In this document: positions 1-7,795 of the stretch, one piece after another | Numbering within the stretch: the first letter of the stretch is position 1 | Layout: each line of letters begins with the position of its first letter | Assembly: GCA_002688035.1 (NCBI GenBank) | Contig: NZBU01000002.1 | Location: forward strand, 2,122-66,121 | Direction of reading: 5' to 3' | DNA from: Candidatus Iainarchaeum sp. | Lineage (GTDB): Archaea; Iainarchaeota; Iainarchaeia; Iainarchaeales; GCA-2688035 | DNA: 64,000 nucleotides | Translations under genes and position numbers: made by a program | The notes under the pieces: model-generated | Seen by the model: only the letters and a program-made list of their open reading frames with translations | What the model was told of the DNA's origin: nothing | Databases searched by the model: none

Positions 1-932
1 TCATGCACAAGATTTAAGGCGCACTCGTTAAGGCCAATTATTGAAATTGAAAGTTTTCTATCCCTTAGGGAGTAATAAGGAGTTTTTTCTATTGTCTTGT
101 TTTCCAGGAACTTAAGGGAATTATGCTCATTGAGTGCAAGCGAAATGCTCGAGTTCCTTTCAAGCAGAGCGCGCTTTGCCCTGTCAACAGCCAAGTCAAG
201 TGATCGAAAAAACTTTGTTTCGTTTTTTGCGATAAGGGAGAGCCGAGGAAGGTTAATGGACACAACACTGTTCGAGCCATGACTTTGTGATTGCTTTGAA
301 AAATGGATTGGAGCATGCACTGCTACGGCATTAATTGTCGCAGCCCAAAGCTCATTCTCAAAATCCTCGTTGCCCTTAACCCTAGTTGAGAGGACTGGCG
401 TTGTAAATGGCTTTGCTGCTGCTTGCCCATCCTGCATTATTTCAATCAGAGTGCGATATATTGTTTCGGCTTGCTCGCCAAAACTTTTATAGTTCTCCTC
501 AATCCTTTTTCCATTCAAGATTACTTTTTGCTCTGCGAGTTGCGCAGGAATAGTTGTGTCCAAATTAATTGTGCATGTTTGCTCACTAAGCTGCCCAAGC
601 TTGAACACAAGGCCTTGGAGAAGCTGCTTCATTTCTTTGGCGGAAGTGTGATCGTTGAAAGCGAAAGGCGCGAGAAACCAATTGAGTGAATCAATTGACT
701 GGTGGGAAAAGAAACGCTGATTGTAAATTGTGAATGACGCAGCCTGGCTTACAGCTGTTGAAAAGTGTTTTGGAAGCGCGCTAGTGCATTGCGGAATTCT
801 CACACCATCAAGCATGAAGATTGAGGGAGAAACAAGATTTGAATATGGCTTGAGCTGATCTTCAAAACCATGGATAAAAAGTTCGTTGTCTTTGTGGGAT
901 TGTTCCACTTGCGCGCTATGATACTGGGACAT
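1..932 (-). CDS. Anaerobic ribonucleotide reductase NrdD-like protein, partial
   Basis: An open frame of 310 codons starts at 932 and runs off the left edge. The family reduces ribonucleotides by a glycyl radical mechanism. Seen: a helix block containing LAPF and KEMKQLLQGLVFKLGQL (about residues 87-115), then SVVSINLPRLSLIA and IIGLNECALNLVH near the visible end, which match the order of conserved NrdD segments. The usual HIHDL motif appears as FIHGFED near residue 20. There is no room for the roughly 90-residue ATP-cone that many NrdD proteins carry at the N terminus. The glycyl-radical C terminus lies outside the window. A TATA box 23 bases upstream suggests a leaderless transcript. It is unrelated to the glycan genes. 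A divergent glycyl radical enzyme is the main alternative. Confidence 0.68.
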   Translation of the reverse strand, partial: MSQYHSAQVEQSHKDNELFIHGFEDQLKPYSNLVSPSIFMLDGVRIPQCTSALPKHFSTAVSQAASFTIYNQRFFSHQSIDSLNWFLAPFAFNDHTSAKEMKQLLQGLVFKLGQLSEQTCTINLDTTIPAQLAEQKVILNGKRIEENYKSFGEQAETIYRTLIEIMQDGQAAAKPFTTPVLSTRVKGNEDFENELWAATINAVAVHAPIHFSKQSQSHGSNSVVSINLPRLSLIAKNETKFFRSLDLAVDRAKRALLERNSSISLALNEHNSLKFLENKTIEKTPYYSLRDRKLSISIIGLNECALNLVH

Positions 933-954
933 TGTATAGTAGTAGGAAAAAGTT

Positions 955-964
955 GTATTTATAG
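955..964 (-). promoter_or_regulatory. TATA box of the NrdD-like gene
   Basis: Minus-strand CTATAAATAC lies 23-32 bases before the ATG at 932. This is the archaeal TATA-to-start distance expected for a leaderless mRNA. It gives the NrdD-like gene its own promoter in the 37-base gap after the acetyltransferase gene. Confidence 0.6.
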
Positions 965-969
965 TTGCG

Positions 970-1485
970 TTATGGCTCAAGTTTTTTGATTTCTTTGGCA
1001 GGAACCCCTGCTACAAGAGTGTTTGCCGGAACGCTTTTTCTCACGACACTTCCCGCGCCAACAATTGAATTGTCTCCAATCTCAACGCCATCCAGAATAG
1101 TTGCGCTGGCACCAATCCAAACATTGTTCCCAATCTTTATGCCTTTGAATTTGAGAGGCTGGTTGAAGTAGAGTTTTCCTGATTCAGAATACTCATGCTC
1201 GATAGCCATAATTGAAACATTGGGTGCGATAAGACAGTTGTCTCCAATTGTTATACCTCCATGCCCATAAATCACACAGCTCTCCCCGATTATTGTTCCT
1301 TTCCCTATTCTCACAAAAGCGTTGTGCGGCTTTATAACCGTGTAATTATTTATTCTCACTCTGGGCGCAAGATGAATTAGCTTTGACTGAGCCAGAATGA
1401 CTGTTCGATCCACAATTGCACGCGTGCGCAAAAAGAGAATAACCTTCTTTTTTGTCAATAGCCTAATTACTTCAGATAGGGTCAT
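970..1485 (-). CDS. Left-handed beta-helix (hexapeptide) acyltransferase
   Basis: A 171-residue protein whose centre and C terminus are hexapeptide repeats of the [LIV]-G-x4 type ([58 protein letters not shown]). It ends in the typical VAGVPAKEI cap of the WecD/Maa/NodL-type O- or N-acetyltransferase group. The H of [10 protein letters not shown] is a candidate catalytic histidine. It most likely moves an acetyl group from acetyl-CoA to a sugar of the surface glycan. It is divergent from the oligosaccharyltransferase gene, with a TATA-like TTTTTAAAC at 1516-1524. A role making a diacetamido-uronate with the MocA dehydrogenase near 55 kb is possible but not shown. Confidence 0.8.
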   Translation of the reverse strand: MTLSEVIRLLTKKKVILFLRTRAIVDRTVILAQSKLIHLAPRVRINNYTVIKPHNAFVRIGKGTIIGESCVIYGHGGITIGDNCLIAPNVSIMAIEHEYSESGKLYFNQPLKFKGIKIGNNVWIGASATILDGVEIGDNSIVGAGSVVRKSVPANTLVAGVPAKEIKKLEP

Positions 1486-1568
1486 GTTTATCCCACAAAA
1501 TTATTCTCAAACCTGTTTAAAAATTATGCATTTGAAATTTTAATCGGATAAAGTGATGTTTTGCACTG

Positions 1569-1609
1569 TTTTAAAAATTTATTGCAACGATAATTTGTGG
1601 TATTGGAGG
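1569..1609 (+). promoter_or_regulatory. Promoter and ribosome site of the oligosaccharyltransferase gene
   Basis: A TATA-like TTTTAAAAATTTA (1569-1581) is followed about 24 bases later by GGAGG (1605-1609), six bases before an in-frame TTG at 1616. Both elements lie inside the longest open frame, which begins with GTG at 1553. They therefore argue for initiation at 1616 (or TTG 1619). Confidence 0.5.
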
Positions 1610-1615
1610 CGAATT

Positions 1616-3730
1616 TTGTTGGATTTGGTTAGCAGAGTTAAATCTATAGATAAAACTCAGGTTTTTTTGCTCATAGTACTATTCCTATTCGCTTTCGGGC
1701 TAAGGGCTCATCTTACAAGATATGACCTCTTATTTGGCTTTGACTCTTATTATCACGCTAGAATAAATGCAGAGGTTATAGAGACTGGTATTGCTCCTGT
1801 TGTTGACACAATGAGCTGGTATGGTAGCCCACTTGGAGGAGCACCACTCCCTGGAACAGGAGCATTTCTATGGGGATTCAACGCAATAATGTATAAAATT
1901 CTTACACTGGGGGCGCCCTATGATAAGGACACATGGATTAATGTCGTGAAGATACTGCCGCCGCTCTATGGCGCACTCATTAGTATTGCAATGTTCTTTT
2001 TTGCAAAAGAAATTTTTGGAAAGAAAGCCGGCTATGCCGCCGGATATGCAACAGCATTCTTCTCAGCAGTTGTTCCCGCATTTGTATACAGAACAATGGC
2101 GGGCTTTCTCGAGGATGATGCTTTAGGATTCCTATGGATGATCCTAGGGTTAATCTTTTTTATGAAAGCCGTGAAGAATGCCGAGTTCACAAAGAAAAAG
2201 ATTGCTTACGCAGCAGCAAGCGGAATATTTTTTGGGATCATGGCATTCACCTGGGCAATGTTTGTGTTAGTGCCGCTCGTGCTAGCCGGCTACATGGTAT
2301 TCTCAATAATAAATATTTATGCTGAAAAAGGAATAAAAAAAGTAATCCCACAAATTGGATTGTTCGTGATTTCAATGGCAACATTTGCCCCAATGACACT
2401 ATTGGTTGATGATGGGAGATGGATTGAACAAGCCTGGCAATATATCTACAACAGTATTCCTGAATCAATGTCACTGCTTGTCTTTGGCGGCGCAATAGTG
2501 TTCCTGCTGGTTATAGCATACTTAATCTTCCTTGGCAACAAAAGCAAAACAGAGGACAAATCAACCAACAAAACCATAAAACTTGTGGCAATGCTATTGC
2601 TGTTTGCAACAATAATATTACTTGCAACGGTTTTCCTGACCTCCCCAAATCTCTGGGAGACGAGTGGAGTAATTGGAAAAAGCGTTGGGGAAGAAAATCC
2701 AGGTAGAAACTATTTTGGCGAGAAGTATAACGCACTTATCATCCTACCTGTTCTCGCCTTGATTCTTATTCCATTGCGAGTTTACAGGAACAAAAATGAC
2801 CACTTAAGCATAATAATATTCTTTTGGATTTTCATTACATTCTTTATGGCGTGGTATAAGTTGAAGTTTACTTACACATTTGGGCTACCTATAGCGGCCG
2901 CGGCAGGAGTTATAATAGCAGAACTATTATATTTCCTAAAACAAAGATCGGGTCTTGAGAAAAAAGCAATCCTGCTAGCGCTTGGATTCATGTTTTTGGT
3001 TGGAATTGCCGCAGGAACCTTGTTTGTAGAGGATAAAGTTCCAAGCATTGAAATGGGTTCGCCTGACTGGAAACAAGCCTTAGAGTGGCTGAGGACCGAG
3101 ACTCCTGAGGACGCAAAAATGTTTAACTGGTGGGACTATGGACATTGGATTAGCTTTGTTGGAGAACGTGCAGTGCTTACCGATAACAGGAATCTCTATC
3201 TTGAACCTTTGCAGGACGTGGCGAAATTCATTATTACGCCGGATCTTGGCGAGGCACTGGATATTGTACAGAGCTATGACTCAGATTATGTGATACTCAG
3301 TTATGATAGTTTGCAAAAAGAAGTTAGCTATGCATTCTACGCATACAACACGCTTAACTCAAATGATGTGAGAATAAAGCCTTACTGGGCAGGGCCAAAC
3401 GTAATCTTTGTTTGCAACAAAGCACTTGAAAACGGTGAGATAAAACTTGTTTGCGGCGGAAATGTTTTAGGGGCACAGCAAACTGCACAACTCCAGCAAG
3501 GATGGAACACCGAGCCAAACCAGTTATACGACAACAGGGTTCCATTGTTTGTTTATGTGGATGAGGACGGTTATGCAATGTATGCTCTGAATCCCGCGGT
3601 GAACTCAAGTATGATTGCAAAACTCTGGTTCAATAATCCTGATGCAATGAACTTCTTCGAAGAAGTTTATGGCGAGAAAGGCATAAAGATTTTTAGGGTA
3701 AAGAAGGATGCAATTGCCGCAAGAGAATAA
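1616..3730 (+). CDS. aglB: STT3/AglB oligosaccharyltransferase
   Basis: Catalytic enzyme of archaeal N-glycosylation: it moves the lipid-linked glycan onto Asn of N-x-S/T sequons outside the cell. About 705 residues from the TTG at 1616, with a multi-span membrane region (roughly residues 10-460) and a soluble C-terminal domain. Visible motifs: FGFDSYYHAR with D43 (first acidic metal motif), E166-D167-D168 in GFLEDDALGF (second acidic motif), and WWDYG at residues 505-509 (sequon recognition). An upstream GTG/ATG at 1553/1556 would add 20-21 residues but lies before the TATA box. It heads a plus-strand unit with the Alg7, Alg14 and Alg13 homologues. Confidence 0.95.
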   Translation: MLDLVSRVKSIDKTQVFLLIVLFLFAFGLRAHLTRYDLLFGFDSYYHARINAEVIETGIAPVVDTMSWYGSPLGGAPLPGTGAFLWGFNAIMYKILTLGAPYDKDTWINVVKILPPLYGALISIAMFFFAKEIFGKKAGYAAGYATAFFSAVVPAFVYRTMAGFLEDDALGFLWMILGLIFFMKAVKNAEFTKKKIAYAAASGIFFGIMAFTWAMFVLVPLVLAGYMVFSIINIYAEKGIKKVIPQIGLFVISMATFAPMTLLVDDGRWIEQAWQYIYNSIPESMSLLVFGGAIVFLLVIAYLIFLGNKSKTEDKSTNKTIKLVAMLLLFATIILLATVFLTSPNLWETSGVIGKSVGEENPGRNYFGEKYNALIILPVLALILIPLRVYRNKNDHLSIIIFFWIFITFFMAWYKLKFTYTFGLPIAAAAGVIIAELLYFLKQRSGLEKKAILLALGFMFLVGIAAGTLFVEDKVPSIEMGSPDWKQALEWLRTETPEDAKMFNWWDYGHWISFVGERAVLTDNRNLYLEPLQDVAKFIITPDLGEALDIVQSYDSDYVILSYDSLQKEVSYAFYAYNTLNSNDVRIKPYWAGPNVIFVCNKALENGEIKLVCGGNVLGAQQTAQLQQGWNTEPNQLYDNRVPLFVYVDEDGYAMYALNPAVNSSMIAKLWFNNPDAMNFFEEVYGEKGIKIFRVKKDAIAARE

Positions 3731-3768
3731 ACACAGATTTTAAACTTTTTTGGGTGGGTAATACTTTT

Positions 3769-4812
3769 ATGATTAACCTTCTTTTGACCATAGCGTTATC
3801 GCTTTTATCGTCTTTTGTGATAACCTATGTTGTTACCCCATTCATAATTGGCAAAATGGCGATGCGCGGAATCTATGGCATTGACATGAACAAGCTTGAT
3901 AAACCAAGAGTGGCCGAGATGGGTGGAACCGCAGTATGGCTAGGGCTAGCAGCAGGAATACTTACAGCAATATTCTCATTCTCATACCTTAATGGGGTAG
4001 AATTAAACCTTACTTTACTACTCGCAGGATTTAGCACAATAATGCTCGTCGGTTTCCTTGGAGTCATAGACGATCTTATCGGGTGGAAGAAAGGATTGAA
4101 GCAGTGGCAGCACGCACTCATCCCAATATTTGCAGCACTCCCACTAATGGCTGTAAAAGTAACAAATCCTCCAATCGCACTTCCACTCCTAGGGCCAATG
4201 CCAGCAGAATATGTTCTTCCAATAATCGGAGTTGTTTCATTTGGCATAATTTATTCACTAATACTTGTTCCAATTGGAGTTAGTGGAGCAAGCAATGCAA
4301 CAAACATGCTCGCAGGTTTAAACGGTTTAGAGGCAGGGCTTGGAGCAATAATTAGTGCAACACTGCTCGCAATCTCTTTTATGGAAGGGAGAGTTGAGTC
4401 CGCAATAATTGCAGCCGGAATGCTTGCATCATTACTCGCGTTCCTGCGATACAATTGGACACCGGCAAAAGTTTTTGGCGGAGACTCTTTAACACTTATC
4501 ATTGGAGCAGGCTTTGCAACAATTGCAATACTTGGAAACATGGAGAAAGTTGCAGTTCTCTTAATGCTCCTATATTTCATAGAACTTATTCTCAAGGCAA
4601 GACACAAATTTGATGTGGAAAGCTTTGGCATTCCAACAAAAGGCGGTTTCCTAAGAGCACCCTTGAAAAGTGGTAGTCTAACACACCTGATAATGAGAAG
4701 AGGAAAGTTCACTGAAAAACAAATCGTAACAATTATACTTGGAATGCAGACAATCACCAGCATCCTTGTTTTCCTGATTTACTACTTTAAACTGTTTAGG
4801 TTTTTGGTATGA
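3769..4812 (+). CDS. UDP-GlcNAc:polyprenyl-phosphate GlcNAc-1-phosphate transferase (Alg7/AglH type)
   Basis: Integral membrane enzyme that starts lipid-linked glycan synthesis by moving a HexNAc-1-phosphate onto dolichyl phosphate. About 347 residues with some ten hydrophobic segments. The family signatures are all present: DMNKLDKPRVAEMGG near the N terminus, the GVIDDLIGW acidic pair, NATNMLAGLNGLEAG, and GDSLTL. I prefer ATG 3769 over GTG 3754 because an ATTTTAAAC box (3737-3745) sits about 24 bases upstream and GGTGG precedes it. Its stop overlaps the start of the Alg14-like gene, so the first two glycan-building steps are coupled. Confidence 0.93.
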   Translation: MINLLLTIALSLLSSFVITYVVTPFIIGKMAMRGIYGIDMNKLDKPRVAEMGGTAVWLGLAAGILTAIFSFSYLNGVELNLTLLLAGFSTIMLVGFLGVIDDLIGWKKGLKQWQHALIPIFAALPLMAVKVTNPPIALPLLGPMPAEYVLPIIGVVSFGIIYSLILVPIGVSGASNATNMLAGLNGLEAGLGAIISATLLAISFMEGRVESAIIAAGMLASLLAFLRYNWTPAKVFGGDSLTLIIGAGFATIAILGNMEKVAVLLMLLYFIELILKARHKFDVESFGIPTKGGFLRAPLKSGSLTHLIMRRGKFTEKQIVTIILGMQTITSILVFLIYYFKLFRFLV

Positions 4813-5255
4813 AGATTTGCTTAGCCTGTTCCGCAGGCGGACACTTGACAGAACTACTTCAATTAGAGAAAGCATGGAAGGGAAAAGAACACTATTTTAT
4901 TTCAGATAATAGAAGCAACGCGGTTGCGCTCTCCAAAAAGGAGAAAGTTTACTTTGTAAAGTGCCCGCGAAGAAACCCGCTTAATCTTGTAATAAATCTC
5001 TTTGAATCATTTAACTTGTTTTTGCAAGAAAAGCCAGATGTGGTAATCAGCACAGGCGCCGATACAGCGATAGCAACGTGCTTGCTGGCAAAACTATTTG
5101 GGAAGAAAGTTGTTTTTATTGAGAGTTTTTGTAGGATTAAAGAGCCGAGTGTTAGCGGAAAAATAATGTACAGGATTGCCGACCTATTTCTAGTACAGTG
5201 GAAAGAGAATTTGAAGTTCTTTCCAAAAGCAGAGTATGCAGGGAGCGTGTTCTAA
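4809..5255 (+). CDS. Alg14-like glycosyltransferase subunit
   Basis: A 148-residue protein with the Alg14/PssD/EpsE layout: CSAGGHLTELLQL at the N terminus (nucleotide-binding half of a GT-B enzyme), then VVISTGADTAIATC and IESFCRIKEPSVSGK. In eukaryotes Alg14 anchors Alg13 at the membrane, and the pair adds the second GlcNAc to the dolichol-linked sugar. The stop (TAA 5253-5255) overlaps the start of the Alg13 homologue by one base, so the two halves are made together. The order Stt3-Alg7-Alg14-Alg13 supports a role in the core N-glycan, though bacterial exopolysaccharide pairs look similar. Confidence 0.88.
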   Translation: MKICLACSAGGHLTELLQLEKAWKGKEHYFISDNRSNAVALSKKEKVYFVKCPRRNPLNLVINLFESFNLFLQEKPDVVISTGADTAIATCLLAKLFGKKVVFIESFCRIKEPSVSGKIMYRIADLFLVQWKENLKFFPKAEYAGSVF

Positions 5256-5737
5256 TGGCATTGAAAATATTTGTTTCAGTGGGAACCCACCCTCAACAGT
5301 TTGACAGGCTTTTAAGGGAATTGGATGTACTACTTGGAATGGGAAAGTTGAAGGCAACGATTTTTGCACAGACCGGGAACTCTAGTTACAAACCAAAGTT
5401 ATTTGGTTCGAAGAAATTCTTGGGTGAGCAAGCATACAATAAGAGTATTGCTGATTCAGAATTAATAATTAGCCATGGTGGTGCAGGAACAATAATCAAC
5501 GCACTGCGCAGAGGCAAAAAACTTATCGTGGTCCCGCGTCTTGAAAGGTTTGGCGAGCACACTAATGATCATCAAATGGATTTAGCAAAAGCCCTGGAAA
5601 GCCAGGGAAAATGTTTGGCAGTTTATGATATGGTAAAGCTGGGGCAAACAATCCAAAAAGCCAAGGCATTCAAACCTAGCATTGCCTCGAATAGAGAAAA
5701 GCTTGTTTCAAGAATAAAGAGTTTTTTGAAAGACTAG
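5255..5737 (+). CDS. Alg13-like glycosyltransferase catalytic subunit
   Basis: About 160 residues from ATG 5255, which overlaps the Alg14-like stop as TAATG. It is the C-terminal, donor-binding half of a GT-B enzyme: FVSVGTHPQQFDRLL at the start and ISHGGAGTIINALRRGK plus VVPRLERFGEHTNDHQ in the UDP-sugar site, as in Alg13/MurG. It should pair with the preceding protein to add a second HexNAc to the polyprenyl-PP-linked sugar on the cytoplasmic face. An upstream in-frame start near 5198 would lie inside the Alg14 gene and is unlikely. It overlaps the convergent GT2 gene by four bases. Confidence 0.88.
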   Translation: MALKIFVSVGTHPQQFDRLLRELDVLLGMGKLKATIFAQTGNSSYKPKLFGSKKFLGEQAYNKSIADSELIISHGGAGTIINALRRGKKLIVVPRLERFGEHTNDHQMDLAKALESQGKCLAVYDMVKLGQTIQKAKAFKPSIASNREKLVSRIKSFLKD

Positions 5738-6621
5738 AACCAAGCTTCGCCTTGCTGCTTTTGTTCTTCCAGCATTTTTTTGAGTTGCTCAGCTCTCTTC
5801 TTTCTACCAGCCATTATTCCACGCCAGTTCAGAAGATTGTTCCAATAGCTTTGAATAAGTGTCAAAGTTTTTCCATCGGGAAAACTCTGCAGGAACAACA
5901 ACCCTAAACCAGGAATCCTTTGAATCATTCCAAAGAAACCAAGGTTGTAGAACATTGACCTAAGCCTATGTTCATTCAAAAGTAAATATTGTTTTGGATT
6001 CTGTCTTTTTGTGTCGTGACTTCCAACATGTTCTATGATTGCGCGCTCTGTTTCAATTACTTTGTAGCCGGCATTCCAAGCCCTTAGGTTCCAGTCTGTT
6101 TCGTCTCCACCATATGGCGAGAAGCTTTTTTCATCATAGCCTCCAAAGTGTTGGTAGGCTTTTCTCTTCATTAACATTGTTGCGCTGCAGACAGAGGCTC
6201 TTGTTTTGTCAATTGGCTTTGATTTTACCTTACTACCCTCTCCCCTGCCAACAAGGGTTGCGCCAACACTTGCAATCCTGTTGTCTGACTCCATTAAGTC
6301 AACCATTGCAGTCATCCAACCAGAGGTTGTGATTGTATCATTACTCATGAGCATGAAGTATTCGCCCTTTCCCTTTCTAAAACCTTGATTGCTTGCTTTT
6401 GGAATACCATAATTTGTAGGATTCTCGATTATTTGCACCCACTTGTACTTTGACTTCATCAGTTCCTTGCTGCCATCGGTACTACCCTGGTCGATTACAA
6501 TAGTTTCGTAATTAGGGTAAAGAGTATTCTTCTTTATAGAAGCCAGACAGTCCTTTAGCACTGCGATACCATTCCAGTTAAGCAGAATTATTGAAACTAG
6601 TTTTCTTTTAGCTTGGGCCAT
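5734..6621 (-). CDS. Family 2 glycosyltransferase (rhamnosyltransferase-like)
   Basis: A 295-residue inverting GT-A enzyme. SIILLNWNGIAVLKDCL at the N terminus and the acidic loop SNDTITTSGW (N-D in place of a strict D-x-D) are typical of WbbL/rhamnosyltransferase-type GT2 proteins. GGDETDWNLRAWNAGY supplies the ED/E catalytic-base region. No strong membrane span is seen, so it is cytoplasmic or peripheral and should add a sugar to the lipid-linked glycan. It is a single minus-strand gene with TATA-like CTTTTTAATTC (6644-6654) 24 bases upstream (leaderless). It overlaps the Alg13 homologue tail to tail. Donor and acceptor cannot be told. Confidence 0.85.
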   Translation of the reverse strand: MAQAKRKLVSIILLNWNGIAVLKDCLASIKKNTLYPNYETIVIDQGSTDGSKELMKSKYKWVQIIENPTNYGIPKASNQGFRKGKGEYFMLMSNDTITTSGWMTAMVDLMESDNRIASVGATLVGRGEGSKVKSKPIDKTRASVCSATMLMKRKAYQHFGGYDEKSFSPYGGDETDWNLRAWNAGYKVIETERAIIEHVGSHDTKRQNPKQYLLLNEHRLRSMFYNLGFFGMIQRIPGLGLLFLQSFPDGKTLTLIQSYWNNLLNWRGIMAGRKKRAEQLKKMLEEQKQQGEAWF

Positions 6622-6693
6622 TGGAGAAAAATGGGCTGGAAGGAATTAAAAAGCTTAGCCCTTTTCAATGCAGTTTATCCCCTGCTTTCTAAC

Positions 6694-6715
6694 TTTGTAC
6701 CACTTGGTTTTAATA
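6694..6715 (+). promoter_or_regulatory. WTTGYACCA element with TATA-like sequence
   Basis: TTTGTACCA (6694-6702) is followed by TTTTAATA (6708-6715), upstream of the epimerase start at 6760. The 9-mer recurs before other operon heads in this window. A second T-rich box (6719-6729) could be the actual TATA. Confidence 0.45.
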
Positions 6716-6759
6716 GTGTTTTTTATTTATTCCTTTAGTAAAGAGTTCATAGTGATAGT

Positions 6760-7794
6760 ATGGAGAAAATTGTTGTAACAGGCGGAGCAGGATTTATTGG
6801 TTGCAATTTGGCAGACCAATTTGCAGAAAAAGCCAAGAGCATTGTGCTATTGGACAATTTTTCGAGAAGAGGCGGCAAAGCAAACGTTGAGTGGTTGAAA
6901 AGTAGGCATGACAATATAGAGGTTGTTGAAGCTGACATTACAAAAGATCAAGAAAAGCTGAATGAGACTGTTAAGGGAGCAGACGCAATCTATCACTTTG
7001 CAGCACAAGTTGCTGTAACAACAAGTGTTGCAGATCCTAGAAGCGACTTTTTGGATAATGCACTTGGAACATTCAATGTGCTGGAAGCAGTAAGGCAGAA
7101 TGCTGACAATGCTGCATTGTTCTACAGCAGCACTAACAAGGTTTATGGTGGAATGGAACAGGTTGAGACAGTTGAGAGAAACAGTCGTTACGAGTACAAA
7201 GATTTTGCAAAGGGTATTCCTGAAACAATGGTACTAGACTTCCACAGCCCCTATGGTTGTAGTAAGGGAGCAGCAGATCAATATGTTAGAGATTATGCAA
7301 GAATTTATGGGTTGAAGACAGCGGTGTTTAGACAGAGTTGCATTTATGGTCAGAGACAATTTGGAATAGAGGACCAGGGCTGGGTTGCATGGTTTACAAT
7401 TGCTTCAGCACTCGACAAACAACTTACAATTTTTGGAGACGGAAAACAGATTAGGGACATACTGCATGTGGATGACTTGATTAGAGCTTATGGTCTGGCA
7501 ACAGAACAGATTGAAAAGGTTAAGGGACAAATATTCAATATAGGTGGCGGAGCAGAGAATACAATGTCTTTGCTAGAACTGCTGGCTTTCCTTGAAGAAT
7601 TCTTCGGAAAAAAGATTGATGTAAAGCACGGGGACTGGAGACCAGGAGACCAACCGGTTTATGTTTCTGACATTTCAAAGGCAAAAGAAGTGTTTGGCTG
7701 GGCTCCAAAAATTGGAGTTAAAGATGGTGTGAAGAAGCTTTACGATTGGGTTTTGGAGAACAAAGAAATGTTTGAGGATTTGGAGGCGAAGTAG
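6760..7794 (+). CDS. CDP-paratose 2-epimerase-like SDR
   Basis: A 344-residue extended SDR with TGGAGFIGCNLA (NAD site) and SPYGCSKGAAD (Tyr-x3-Lys catalytic pair). The stretch FSRRGGKANVEWL, the SSTNKVYG block and the signature RQSCIYGQRQFG-IEDQGWVAWF are the features that separate CDP-paratose (tyvelose) 2-epimerases from UDP-glucose 4-epimerases. It probably epimerises a CDP-linked deoxyhexose. A CDP-glucose-dehydratase-like SDR lies at 14.2 kb, but no CDP-sugar pyrophosphorylase or 3-dehydrase is seen here, so the true substrate is open. It is first gene of a three-gene unit behind a WTTGYACCA promoter. Confidence 0.85.
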   Translation: MEKIVVTGGAGFIGCNLADQFAEKAKSIVLLDNFSRRGGKANVEWLKSRHDNIEVVEADITKDQEKLNETVKGADAIYHFAAQVAVTTSVADPRSDFLDNALGTFNVLEAVRQNADNAALFYSSTNKVYGGMEQVETVERNSRYEYKDFAKGIPETMVLDFHSPYGCSKGAADQYVRDYARIYGLKTAVFRQSCIYGQRQFGIEDQGWVAWFTIASALDKQLTIFGDGKQIRDILHVDDLIRAYGLATEQIEKVKGQIFNIGGGAENTMSLLELLAFLEEFFGKKIDVKHGDWRPGDQPVYVSDISKAKEVFGWAPKIGVKDGVKKLYDWVLENKEMFEDLEAK

Positions 7795-7795
7795 G

